From positions 4,392,001 through 4,456,000 of the forward strand of contig NZ_CP150290.1 of assembly GCF_038051995.1 (NCBI RefSeq): a DNA stretch of 64,000 nt. Reading direction: 5' to 3'. Source of the stretch: Paenibacillus sp. FSL H8-0537. Its GTDB lineage: Bacteria > Bacillota > Bacilli > Paenibacillales > Paenibacillaceae. Of this stretch, positions 54,850 to 63,223 are shown piece by piece (position 1 is the first letter of the stretch; each line of letters opens with the position of its first letter). The position numbers were made by a program, and so were the translations under genes. The notes under the pieces are model-generated. The model was given only the letters and a program-made list of their open reading frames with translations. It was not told the DNA's origin and did not search any database.

Positions 54850-55746
54850 TTGACGGTTTTTGAAAGAGTGTTTCAAATGATGGACAGTCCTGCTGCTATT
54901 ATCCGATCTGTAAAGCATTATGGCTTCATCATGGATGTCAATGAATCTTTTATTCGCTTAACCGGTCTGGAATATGAATATTTGATAGACAAGCCGATAG
55001 GCGAACTGCTTGAGAACTGGTCGCTCAAGCACTATAAGACCAGCACAAAGCGGGAAGGACTGCTCCACACCTGCAAGCCCGGAGGAACGCCTGTCATGGT
55101 GGAGCATAATACCCTGAGCATGCTAAACGAAGAGCGCCAGGCATTATCGCTCATTGTACTGAGTGATTTGAGCTCCCATCATTGGATTGAACAGCAATTC
55201 GAGACGAATACGGTGCTGTTTAGCGGTATTCTCGATGCCAACTATCAGGTGCAACTTTTGAAGGATCCCTTCCCCGCCTATTTGTTAGTTGACGGCCATT
55301 TGAATGGAGAGTCTTTTCTGGAAATTGTGGCCGAAAGCGAGCATCTTCGCCTGCTTCATATTTTGGAGGAAACTCGAAAATTCAAGAAAACAAACCATAT
55401 TACTGTAAAAACAACTAAAGTGAACGGCGTAGAGCTTGAAGTAAAGATAACGTTCACTCCCATCTTTGACGGATTTGGACGAATTAAGGAATATGCCTTT
55501 ATCGTGCTTGATTTGCAGCCTATTAATACGCATGAGTATATTGATTCCAGCATGCGGCTGAAAATTTGGATGGCAAAACGCGACATAAGCGCAGGCCAGC
55601 TCGCAGCTGCCACAGGAATTTCCATCCAGACGATTTCTAAGCTGCGCAATGGAAAAATAAAAATGCCCCAGCGGCTTACGGCTGAACTGATTGCCTCGGA
55701 GCTTAAGGTTGACTGTTTAGAGATTTGGCAAAAAATACGCAAATAA
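54850..55746 (+). CDS. PAS-domain transcriptional regulator with XRE-like helix-turn-helix
   Basis: This 298-residue protein starts at TTG (54850), nine bases after AAAGGAG. PAS domain 1 (about 5-110) includes IRSVKHYGFIMDVNESFIRLTGLEYEYLIDKPIGELL. A second PAS-like region (about 120-228) ends YAFIVLDLQP. The C-terminal XRE/Cro-type helix-turn-helix (about 240-298) reads MAKRDISAGQLAAATGISIQTISKLRNGKI. PAS domains bind small ligands or sense redox or light, so this is a one-component sensor. It is monocistronic and convergent with helD, with a terminator between. Its target genes are unknown. Confidence 0.8.
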   Translation: MTVFERVFQMMDSPAAIIRSVKHYGFIMDVNESFIRLTGLEYEYLIDKPIGELLENWSLKHYKTSTKREGLLHTCKPGGTPVMVEHNTLSMLNEERQALSLIVLSDLSSHHWIEQQFETNTVLFSGILDANYQVQLLKDPFPAYLLVDGHLNGESFLEIVAESEHLRLLHILEETRKFKKTNHITVKTTKVNGVELEVKITFTPIFDGFGRIKEYAFIVLDLQPINTHEYIDSSMRLKIWMAKRDISAGQLAAATGISIQTISKLRNGKIKMPQRLTAELIASELKVDCLEIWQKIRK

Positions 55747-55778
55747 GGGATGGTCCCCTTCAGGACCATCCCTTATTT
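55741..55778. terminator. Bidirectional terminator between convergent genes
   Basis: A 16-bp perfect stem (55741-55756 with 55763-55778) has a 6-base loop. A/T-rich flanks of the arms give T-rich tails in both directions. It overlaps the stop codon of the PAS regulator and lies six bases before the helD stop. Confidence 0.9.
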
Positions 55779-55783
55779 GCATT

Positions 55784-58126
55784 CTATATGTTATTAAGCG
55801 GCTCGGCTAACTGCGCTTTGTCCAGAAAGCATGTTGGCTCGCCCATGTAATAAAGGTGCAGCTCATGCATTGCTCTCGTACAGGCCGTATAAAACAGCTT
55901 GCGCTCGTCTTCCCGTCCATATATTAGGCTTGAAGCATTATACAAAATAACAGCGTCAAACTCCACGCCTTTTGCCAAATAGGAAGGAATGACGACAACC
56001 CCCTGCTCGAACGTCGACGTTTCTTTGGCAATCAAATGAATATCCGGCACGATGGCGGACAAGGCTTCAAAAGCAAGCCTGCTCTCCTCCGCTGTCTTGC
56101 CTATAACGGCGATCGAGCTATTGCCCTGCTGCTTGAGCGCTTCGATCCGCTGGGCAATTTGCTGCTTCAGCTCTTCCTCGCCAGCAATAGCTGTAATCGT
56201 TGGCCATGGGCCGCTGCGATTGAATGGAATAATCCGCTCTCCGCCCGCGATAAAGCTGCTTGTAAACTCGGAAATTTGGCGGGTAGAGCGATAGCTCCGC
56301 GTAAGTATGACGCGCTCGGTTTCCTGCTCCTCATACATGCCCGCTAATGCATGAAAGCTGTCACCGACTACGGCATGGGCGAAAATCGACTGGTTCAAAT
56401 CGCCAAGCGCTGTAATTTTGCAGCTCGGGAAAATTTTCTTTAAATAATGGAATTGGAACGGCGAATAATCCTGCGCTTCATCGACGAACAAATGCTTAAC
56501 CGACGTATTCGTCTGGAAGCCCTCAAGCAGCTCCTTTAAATATAAATAAGGCGTGGCATCCTCATAAAATAATTCCTTCCGCGCCAGCTTCTCAGCCGTG
56601 CCTTCGCAGATCGCAGCCCAAAGCTGCGGATATTCGCCTTCCTGCTCGTTTGCTTCATGAAACAGCTGGCGATACACCTCCGGCATATCCAGAAACTTGA
56701 GCCGTTTAACCCTGCTGCGCAGGCGCTTAAAGCGCTCCTGAACAATAATCGCCGCCAGACGGTCGCTCTCCCGCTTATGATCATCGAAGGAATTTTGCGT
56801 AAACCCTTCCTTATCCAGCAGCTCGCTGTAAACCGTATTATACGTTTCGTTATCGAGCAGCTCCATCTCTTCTTCTACCCAGCGCTTGCCCCGCTCCTCG
56901 CGCCCAAGGCGGGTCAGCTCCTTGAGCAGCCACTCCGCAGTCATTCGCAGACGGTTTGGAACCGGATGAGATCGATTTTGACTGTAAAAATGCTCATGTA
57001 TCGCCTCGGCAGTAATTAAGGTGCGGCCGCGGAATTTCAACGCACGGAAGCGCAGTCCCTTCTCGCCGAGCGAAGCGGCATACCGGTCAATAACCCCAAT
57101 AAAGGAAAGGCTTGATTTATAGCGGATTCCTTCAATGCGAGCATCATATTCACTGCCATGCGCGGCAGAGAGCGTATACTCCAATTGGGAGAAAGGGTCC
57201 TCCAGATCAAAGGTTTGAACTAGGCGATGCTCCAAATACTGCTGATACGTCGTCTGCTGCATATTTTGCTCGCCAAGCTCTGGCAGTACGGTTGCGACGT
57301 AGCTGTTAAACATCGGATTTGGTGAAAAGAGGACGATTTGATCGGCATTCAATGTACCGCGATAGCGATAAAGCAAATACGCCACCCGCTGCAAGGCGGC
57401 TGAAGTTTTGCCGCTTCCCGCCGCTCCCTGAACGAGCAGCAGGCGAGCCTGCTCATTGCGGATAATTTGATTTTGCTCGCGCTGAATCGTCGCCACAATG
57501 CTTTTCATTTGCGAATCCGACTGCTTGCCCAGCACCGCTTGCAGAATTTCATCGCCAATCGTTACTCCCGTGTCGAACATCCCTTCAATTTCGCCCTGGC
57601 GAATGATATATTGACGTTTCAGTGTCATTTCACCTGAAATTTGTCCACTAGGCGTCTCATACTTAGCAGGTCCCGGAGAATAATCGTAATACAGGCCGGA
57701 TATAGGCGCACGCCAGTCATAAATTAAATAGGTGGCCCCGCTTTCGTCGAGCAGTGAGCCTACCCCCAAATAAATCGGTTCAATTGCCTCGCGGCTCTCG
57801 CCATCCTCTACAAAATCAATGCGTCCAAAATAGGGCGATTGCGCCAGCTTCTTCAGCAGTCCCAACTGCTCCATCGCTACGCGGCGCGTCCGCTCCCGCT
57901 CCGACAGCAATTCCGCCTGCTGCTTCAAGCTTGCATGAGTCTCCGCAGATTCGGCGGAATCCTCAAAATTGACGGTTACGTCATCCCAGAAGTTTTTACG
58001 AATGTCTACAATGTCCTCGCGCAGCTCTCCAGCCTGATCCTGCAAGCCTTCGATTTGCTCTTTGACCCACTTCGTTACCCGATTAACTCGCAGCTGTTCT
58101 CGTTCAAGCTCAGAATTCGGCATCAT
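55784..58126 (-). CDS. helD: HelD-like UvrD-superfamily RNA polymerase recycling ATPase
   Basis: This 780-residue protein has an N-terminal coiled-coil arm (about 1-95, MPNSELEREQLRVNRVTKWVKEQIEGL), as in HelD, which reaches into the RNA polymerase channels. Walker A GAAGSGKT lies at 234-241, Walker B/DEAQ in LFVDEAQDYS near 580, and helicase motif TRSYRSTRQISEF near 645. C-terminal motif VKGVEFDAVILYNAS-like residues appear near 725. HelD releases stalled RNA polymerase using ATP. No exporter or nuclease domain is present, which separates it from RecB or PcrA types. Divergent from yhhQ. Confidence 0.9.
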   Translation of the reverse strand: MMPNSELEREQLRVNRVTKWVKEQIEGLQDQAGELREDIVDIRKNFWDDVTVNFEDSAESAETHASLKQQAELLSERERTRRVAMEQLGLLKKLAQSPYFGRIDFVEDGESREAIEPIYLGVGSLLDESGATYLIYDWRAPISGLYYDYSPGPAKYETPSGQISGEMTLKRQYIIRQGEIEGMFDTGVTIGDEILQAVLGKQSDSQMKSIVATIQREQNQIIRNEQARLLLVQGAAGSGKTSAALQRVAYLLYRYRGTLNADQIVLFSPNPMFNSYVATVLPELGEQNMQQTTYQQYLEHRLVQTFDLEDPFSQLEYTLSAAHGSEYDARIEGIRYKSSLSFIGVIDRYAASLGEKGLRFRALKFRGRTLITAEAIHEHFYSQNRSHPVPNRLRMTAEWLLKELTRLGREERGKRWVEEEMELLDNETYNTVYSELLDKEGFTQNSFDDHKRESDRLAAIIVQERFKRLRSRVKRLKFLDMPEVYRQLFHEANEQEGEYPQLWAAICEGTAEKLARKELFYEDATPYLYLKELLEGFQTNTSVKHLFVDEAQDYSPFQFHYLKKIFPSCKITALGDLNQSIFAHAVVGDSFHALAGMYEEQETERVILTRSYRSTRQISEFTSSFIAGGERIIPFNRSGPWPTITAIAGEEELKQQIAQRIEALKQQGNSSIAVIGKTAEESRLAFEALSAIVPDIHLIAKETSTFEQGVVVIPSYLAKGVEFDAVILYNASSLIYGREDERKLFYTACTRAMHELHLYYMGEPTCFLDKAQLAEPLNNI

Positions 58127-58177
58127 AGGTCACGCTCCTTATATATAAAAGTAGTACTTCCCCAAAGTTTCAAATCA

Positions 58178-58276
58178 CAAGGTGAAACGACCGCGTGCCG
58201 TCCTCTGGTGGCGCAATGCGTTTCAGTCCGAGAAATATAGAGAAAGGATGGCGATATCATAACCTTTCCTATATTT
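58178..58276 (+). repeat. Dispersed hairpin element, copy A
   Basis: An about 99-base element between helD and the preQ1 riboswitch. It contains the inverted ends TGAAACG and GCGTTTCA around a G/C-rich hairpin (CCGTCCTCTGG...), then TCCGAGAAATATAG. A second inverted repeat closes it (AAATATA..AAAGG with CCTTTCCTATATTT). It is a direct repeat of copy B across yhhQ. Confidence 0.82.
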
Positions 58277-58363
58277 CAAATAAACATTGCTCGCCCTAAA
58301 ACAAGCGATTATAATGGCAAAGGCAGAAATATAATCATACATGCTGCATCGCAGCAAAGCAAG

Positions 58364-58402
58364 CCGCGGTTCGTAAACTCCCGCGTTATCAAAACTAGGA
58401 GG
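58364..58402 (+). promoter_or_regulatory. preQ1-I riboswitch controlling yhhQ
   Basis: The stretch has the compact preQ1 class I layout. A 5-bp P1 stem CGCGG/CCGCG (58365-58369 with 58381-58385) closes the loop TTCGTAAACTC, followed by an A-rich tail TTATCAAAACTAGGAGG. The ribosome site AGGAGG (58397-58402) lies in that tail, so ligand binding would hide it and lower translation. It resembles the known metE-type preQ1 riboswitch of Thermoanaerobacter. The downstream gene encodes a queuosine-precursor transporter, as expected. Confidence 0.88.
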
Positions 58403-58412
58403 TTTTTTTCAC

Positions 58413-59114
58413 ATGTTCAACTTGTGGTTCGGCGTTCTTTTTATGCTCGCCCACTTCACGCTGTTTCTCATTTCCTACCGTTTATTCGGCAAGGTCGGCG
58501 TCTATGCCTGGATCGGCATGGCAACCGTTATCGCCAATATTCAGGTCGTCAAAACCGTTGATTTGCAAATCGGAACATTAGCCATCGTCATTACGCTCGG
58601 CAATACGATGTATGGCACCATTTATTTGGCTTCCGACCTGCTTAACGAGAAATATGGCGAAGCCGATGCAAAAAAAGCGGTATGGTTCGGGTTTTTCACC
58701 TTAATTGCCTCAACCATTATTATGCAGATGGCGCTTCTATTTAATCCAGCCGAGCCCGGTCTGGAGGCGCAAGCAGCGCTTCAAAGCATATTTGGCATGC
58801 TGCCGCAAATTGCACTTGGCAGCCTATGCGCCTATTTTGTAAGCCAGTTTCTTGATGTGAAAATTTACACGCTGCTCAAGCGGCTGTTTCCAGCCCGCAA
58901 TCAGCTGTGGATTCGCAATAACGGCAGTACGATTGTCAGCCAATTCGTCGATACGCTCATTTTTTGTACGATCGCCTTTGCGACCGAATATGAGCTTGAT
59001 GTATGGATGTCGATCTTCCTGTCTACCTATGTCATTAAGTTTCTGGTGTCCGTCTGCTCGACGCCGTTTCTATATGCAGCGCGAAGCTTCACGTTCAAAA
59101 AAGAATCCATCTAA
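58413..59114 (+). CDS. yhhQ: Queuosine precursor transporter YhhQ
   Basis: This 233-residue integral membrane protein has six or seven helices and the DUF165/VUT family motifs TLGNTMYGTIYLASDLLNEKYG (about 67-88), FVSQFLDVKIYTLLK (about 145-160) and RNNGSTIVSQFVDTLIFC (about 175-192). It imports queuosine precursors such as preQ0 or preQ1 for tRNA modification. The ATG lies 10 bases after AGGAGG, inside the preQ1 riboswitch region. It is monocistronic, with copies of a dispersed element on both sides and a terminator at 59222. Confidence 0.93.
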   Translation: MFNLWFGVLFMLAHFTLFLISYRLFGKVGVYAWIGMATVIANIQVVKTVDLQIGTLAIVITLGNTMYGTIYLASDLLNEKYGEADAKKAVWFGFFTLIASTIIMQMALLFNPAEPGLEAQAALQSIFGMLPQIALGSLCAYFVSQFLDVKIYTLLKRLFPARNQLWIRNNGSTIVSQFVDTLIFCTIAFATEYELDVWMSIFLSTYVIKFLVSVCSTPFLYAARSFTFKKESI

Positions 59115-59125
59115 ATTCATAAATT

Positions 59126-59218
59126 CAAGGTGAAACGGCTGTCGCCGTCCTTTGGCGGCGCGTTTCAATCCGAGAAATATAGAGACAGGATAACGAAATG
59201 ATATCCTTTCCTATATTT
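59126..59218 (+). repeat. Dispersed hairpin element, copy B
   Basis: An about 93-base element 12 bases after the yhhQ stop. TGAAACGGCTGTCGCCGTCC and GGCGGCGCGTTTCA form a long hairpin. TCCGAGAAATATAG follows, and then a second inverted repeat AAATATAG..AGGAT with ATCCT..CTATATTT. It matches copy A closely in order and orientation, and copy C in its first half. Confidence 0.82.
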
Positions 59219-59221
59219 GTA

Positions 59222-59254
59222 CAAATAACCTCCCTTCTGCCGGGAGGTTATTTG
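59222..59254. terminator. Terminator between convergent yhhQ and hydrolase genes
   Basis: A 13-bp perfect stem (59222-59234 with 59242-59254) has a 7-base loop and an A/T-rich outer end giving TTATTTGTTTAC on the plus strand. It probably works in both directions. Confidence 0.85.
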
Positions 59255-59268
59255 TTTACAGCCGCATT

Positions 59269-61575
59269 TTATTGATAAAAGCCGATGTCATCCAGCATCA
59301 CCCGGCCAGCCGCTCCGGAAAAATAAAACGTTATCTGCGTAATTTTCGCCCCGGATGGCCAGCCCCCTGCTTCCGCAAACCGTGCTAGCGGCAAGCTGTA
59401 GGTCTGAAACACCGATTCAATGCTCTCTTTATATTTTCCCTTCTTAATCCGCTTCTCCAGCCAAGGGGCAATGGTAAACTGCGTTTCGAAGGGCAGCGGA
59501 ATATCGTTAAAGCTGGATAATGGCAAGCGCACCGCCTGCCCCTGTGAAGGCACAAGCTCCAGCTCGATTTGCGGCGCAGCTGCCGCATCATCATCCCTAT
59601 TTTCCACTCCCATATTTTCCATAGAAAAGCTGAACGTATTAAGTCCCTTGGAAACGATGGCCTCGCTATACGTCCCTGCAAGCTCCAACGTATAGGACGC
59701 AGCAGCGTCCCATTCCAGCACAGCACCGCGCGAGCCCTTATTCCGATTGTCCCGGTCCTTCGCCTCCGACTCCTCCCATACCTTGAAGCCTTCGGCACTC
59801 AGCTTGCCTCCGCTCGGCAGCGTCAGCTTGTTCACGTCTTCTTCATAACGCGCTGCCGCGAGGAAGGAAGCATCCTCGTATCTGCTTACATAATTGCTGG
59901 AGGAGGGGAGCCAATCCGGCGCCGTTTTGTTATTTTCGAACAAAGGCTTATAAGCATCGTTGCCGTGCAGAGTAGATTCCAGAAAAGCCGAGACATACAC
60001 TTTGGCCGCCTGCTGCTGCTCCGCCTGCGTCATCATGTTCTGCTGATTAAGAAACAGCCCGCCGGGAACCCGTTCATCCATCATGCCCCAATCCGAATTA
60101 AAGCGGCTGTGGTTCGCCTCGGACATATAAAGCGACGCTTTAAAATACGGCGAGCCTAGTGTAAAGCTGGTGCGAATGTACTGCCTGTCTCCGTAAAAGC
60201 TGTTGACGTCGCCATCCCTTGCGCCTTGCAGCGTCAAATAGCTCACATCTTTAATCCGCGCCGATGCATTGTCCACCTGCTTATCCGTCGGAGCCAAAGC
60301 CACTACGGAAGCAAAATTGACCTGGGCGATGCTGGAAAGCCCTTCATCCTCGGCAAACCATCGTTTGTAATCCACGGCCATCGCTACCGCTTGACCACCA
60401 CGTGAATGTCCAATTAAAGATACCTTGGAAAAATCAACTTTGCTGTAAAAGGGATTATCCGTCAGCGTACTGAACGACTGGATTTGCTGAATGTGCTTGA
60501 GCATGATCCATGCCCGCATTTTCATATCCTGCTCAGGAATGCTCGACCAGACTGAATAATTAAGAAAGTTTTCATCTACCGATATCGCGATAAAGCCCCG
60601 GCTCGCAAGCAGCTCGCCCAAGTAGGCATAGCCTGCGTCCGAAAACTCCTCCATTAAATGATTGCCATGCACCATGAGCACAAGCGGGAACGCTCCATCG
60701 CCTTCCGGCATCCACACTCTCGCGTTTAACGGAAGCTCGCGTTGATCAAAGCCCCAAAATTGCTTCTTGAGCCACGCCCACTTTTTAATGTAAGCCGATG
60801 CGTCTACGGAGGTCGCGAGCAGCTCCGTCTGCTCGCCGTATTCGCTGCGCTGCTTGTCGCTCCCGCTGCCATAGGTAAAGGCCTTATAGCTGTAATCGCC
60901 GGGCAATGCCGGATTGTCAGCTTCAATGGAAGCAAACGGCACGCCGTCCCCTAGGCTCATATCCGAGGCCCCATCTGCAGATGAATAGTTGGAATCCATA
61001 TCGGCGGCAGGTGCTGCATCATCAGAAGCTCCGCGCAATTGATTCGCTGCAACGTTTACAAATAGTGCTCCTGCCAAAATAATGCCTGCTATGGCGAGCC
61101 CTCTGCCAGGCAGCTTCACTATTTGACCGAGCAGCATGCCTGCCACCGCGCCACAAATCGCATACGCCGCTGCAAACAGCGCCGCCATGAGCATGCCAAA
61201 TTCCGAATAATACAAAATGAAATAAGCTTCAAATCCTACGTATAAGAAAAAACCGGCAAACAAGCGAGGAACAGGCACAAAAACAAGCGTTAGCAGCACT
61301 GAGCACAGCTGCGCGGCTGCATACAAGGCCACGGTATTTAACGACACAAAACCGCCGATATCCACAAGCGTCCCAAATCCCGTCGGCATGCCCAGCGCTA
61401 CCAGCACCATCGCCAGCGTTCCCGCCATCAGCAGCCCTGCGGAGCCATGGTAGAACAGCGTCCTGTCATAGGCGAGCCGCTGCTGCATCCGCGCCTTTAA
61501 CCACTGGGCCAACCGCTGCCTCTTAGGAAGCTTCGGTGGCGGAACAAAGCCTAATGGCCCTAATGCTGTATTCAC
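59269..61575 (-). CDS. Membrane-anchored alpha/beta hydrolase
   Basis: This 768-residue protein has a basic N-terminus (1-40), then about five transmembrane helices (44-175) and an extracytoplasmic linker (about 180-280). An alpha/beta-hydrolase domain follows (about 285-560), with oxyanion motif VLMVHGNH at 299-305 and nucleophile Ser391 in LIGHSRGGQA. A C-terminal beta-sandwich (about 600-768) ends VMLDDIGFYQ, like a carbohydrate-binding or lectin fold. The general layout recalls acetyl-xylan or polyester esterases, but the substrate is unknown. The start overlaps the stop of the ABC ATPase gene by four bases, so the two are co-transcribed. Confidence 0.78.
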   Translation of the reverse strand: MNTALGPLGFVPPPKLPKRQRLAQWLKARMQQRLAYDRTLFYHGSAGLLMAGTLAMVLVALGMPTGFGTLVDIGGFVSLNTVALYAAAQLCSVLLTLVFVPVPRLFAGFFLYVGFEAYFILYYSEFGMLMAALFAAAYAICGAVAGMLLGQIVKLPGRGLAIAGIILAGALFVNVAANQLRGASDDAAPAADMDSNYSSADGASDMSLGDGVPFASIEADNPALPGDYSYKAFTYGSGSDKQRSEYGEQTELLATSVDASAYIKKWAWLKKQFWGFDQRELPLNARVWMPEGDGAFPLVLMVHGNHLMEEFSDAGYAYLGELLASRGFIAISVDENFLNYSVWSSIPEQDMKMRAWIMLKHIQQIQSFSTLTDNPFYSKVDFSKVSLIGHSRGGQAVAMAVDYKRWFAEDEGLSSIAQVNFASVVALAPTDKQVDNASARIKDVSYLTLQGARDGDVNSFYGDRQYIRTSFTLGSPYFKASLYMSEANHSRFNSDWGMMDERVPGGLFLNQQNMMTQAEQQQAAKVYVSAFLESTLHGNDAYKPLFENNKTAPDWLPSSSNYVSRYEDASFLAAARYEEDVNKLTLPSGGKLSAEGFKVWEESEAKDRDNRNKGSRGAVLEWDAAASYTLELAGTYSEAIVSKGLNTFSFSMENMGVENRDDDAAAAPQIELELVPSQGQAVRLPLSSFNDIPLPFETQFTIAPWLEKRIKKGKYKESIESVFQTYSLPLARFAEAGGWPSGAKITQITFYFSGAAGRVMLDDIGFYQ

Positions 61576-62369
61576 TTGCTCTCAGCTGCCTTTATAAAGA
61601 GCCAATTGCGGTTCTCACGCTGTTCGACCTCTACAGGCACGCCAAAAAAATCGCTCATTCGCGCTGATGAGAGCACCTTGCTTGTATCACCGGCTTCAAA
61701 AACCCGGCCATCCTTAATCAGCAGCGTTTGATTAAAGCAAGGCAAAATTTCCTCTACATGATGGGTTACATAAATAATAGTCGGCGCATCCGGCTGCTGT
61801 GCCACCTGATTGATCATCTCCAGCAGCTGTTCTCTCGCAAACACATCGAGCCCGGTACAAGGCTCGTCCAAAATGAGCAGCTTAGGCGCAGCCATCAGCG
61901 CTCTTGCAATGAGCACCCGCTGGCGCTCGCCCTGCGAGAGCGTGCTGTACGTCCGGTTCAGCAATACTTCACAGCCGAGGCTGCGCATCAACGAGATTGC
62001 CTGCTCTTCATCCTCCTGCAGCGCTTGATCATACAGCCCAATCGTAGCGAATTTTCCGCTTAAGACAATTTTGAAGGCGGTATCCTGACCATGCAGCTTC
62101 TGCTGGAGCGATGTGCTGACCCAGCCTATGCTTTTGCGCAGCTCACGCAAATCGTATTCGCCAAATTTATGTCCCAGCACCGATACAGACCCAATCGTTG
62201 GCCAAATATAGCCGTTAATCATATTTAAAAGCGTCGTCTTCCCGGAGCCGTTAAGCCCTAACAAACACCAGTGCTGACCCGCTTCAACCTGCCAATCAAT
62301 CCCTTGAAGGACGATCTTTTCTTCCCGTTCCCAAGTTACGTTTTGAATGTCTATAATCATTGCTCTCAT
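61572..62369 (-). CDS. ABC transporter ATP-binding protein (YlmA/ModF type)
   Basis: This 265-residue single ATPase domain has Walker A GLNGSGKTT near residue 38, Q-loop STSLQQK near 90, signature LSQGERQRV near 144, Walker B LLILDEPCTGLD near 163-174 and an H-loop in YVTHHVEE near 200. It resembles B. subtilis YlmA and the ATPase halves of ModF-like proteins, which lack a dedicated permease. It should not be the energiser of the sugar permeases, because MsmX-type ATPases carry an extra C-terminal domain of about 130 residues that is absent. It overlaps the hydrolase gene. Confidence 0.88.
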   Translation of the reverse strand: MRAMIIDIQNVTWEREEKIVLQGIDWQVEAGQHWCLLGLNGSGKTTLLNMINGYIWPTIGSVSVLGHKFGEYDLRELRKSIGWVSTSLQQKLHGQDTAFKIVLSGKFATIGLYDQALQEDEEQAISLMRSLGCEVLLNRTYSTLSQGERQRVLIARALMAAPKLLILDEPCTGLDVFAREQLLEMINQVAQQPDAPTIIYVTHHVEEILPCFNQTLLIKDGRVFEAGDTSKVLSSARMSDFFGVPVEVEQRENRNWLFIKAAESK

Positions 62370-62534
62370 CCTCCCATGTAGTCTAAATTATATGTAAAGT
62401 GACCGTAACATTCAATCCTTCAACACCACCCGCCTAGTGGGGCGACGTTGTGCCTCCACCCCCGAAATGAGCAATGTGGACGCGAACATGGTACAATAAT
62501 AGCAGCAATAATGATATTAGGAGTGAGGGATCGC

Positions 62535-63164
62535 ATGCAGCGAGATATGATGAAGCAATGGGCGCACTTTTTTTTAACGTATAAATTTGCCTTGGATGAA
62601 GTAGAGACGAAGCTGAATATTTTAAACGAGGAATTTCAATTTATTCATGACTACAACCCGATTGAGCATGTCAAAACGCGGATTAAAAACCCCGAAAGCG
62701 TCATGGACAAGCTCCGCCGCAAAAATATGGATATTAACTTGGAAAATGCAAAAGAACATATTCGCGATATTGCTGGCGTTCGGGTCATCTGTTCTTTCTC
62801 CACTGACATTTATCAAATACTGGAAATGATCAGCCAGCAAACCGATGTTAAAGTGATTGAAGTGAAGGATTATGTCCTCAATCCGAAGCCTAACGGCTAC
62901 AAGAGCCTGCATCTCATCGTAGAAATCCCTGTCTTCCTGACGAACCGCATTGAAAATGTGCTTGTTGAAATTCAAATCCGCACGAGCGCGATGGATTTCT
63001 GGGCTAGTCTGGAGCATAAAATTTATTACAAATATAATGAAGGCATTCCTCCGGAAATTCAGCAGCAGCTGAAGGAATCCGCCGACATGATCAATTTGCT
63101 CGATAAACGCATGCTCGCTCTGAATCAAGAGGTACTTAAGCACCGCGAATTCGCGATAGAATAA
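62535..63164 (+). CDS. ywaC: Small alarmone synthetase (GTP pyrophosphokinase), YwaC/RelP type
   Basis: This 209-residue protein consists only of a RelA/SpoT synthetase domain, with no hydrolase or TGS domain. Visible motifs are NPIEHVKTRIKNPESVMDKLRRK (about 40-62), HIRDIAGVRVICSF (about 75-88), PKPNGYKSLHLIVE (about 117-130) and EIQIRTSAMDFWASLEHKIYYK (about 144-165). These include the catalytic Asp/Arg and pyrophosphate-transfer residues. It makes ppGpp or pppGpp and is closest, from memory, to B. subtilis YwaC (SasA), a stress-induced enzyme. The ATG at 62535 has AGGAGTGAGGG ahead; the frame extends to 62448 without support. It is divergent from the ABC ATPase gene. Confidence 0.9.
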   Translation: MQRDMMKQWAHFFLTYKFALDEVETKLNILNEEFQFIHDYNPIEHVKTRIKNPESVMDKLRRKNMDINLENAKEHIRDIAGVRVICSFSTDIYQILEMISQQTDVKVIEVKDYVLNPKPNGYKSLHLIVEIPVFLTNRIENVLVEIQIRTSAMDFWASLEHKIYYKYNEGIPPEIQQQLKESADMINLLDKRMLALNQEVLKHREFAIE

Positions 63165-63168
63165 TCGC

Positions 63169-63218
63169 AAAAAGCCTCCGGCACCGCTGTATAAGCGGAT
63201 GGCCGGAGGCTTTTTTTT
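63169..63218. terminator. Strong bidirectional terminator
   Basis: A stem (GCCTCCGGC 63174-63182 with 63202-63210, extended by flanking A/T pairs) has an internal pairing loop and is followed by eight T on the plus strand and five on the minus strand. It ends the alarmone synthetase gene and the convergent gene at 63224. Confidence 0.93.
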
Positions 63219-63223
63219 CAAGG

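Noticed and set aside
61572..62369. ABC ATPase as the missing energiser of the sugar permeases
   Set aside because: It lacks the C-terminal regulatory domain of MsmX/MalK-type ATPases, is shorter, and is co-transcribed with an unrelated hydrolase gene.
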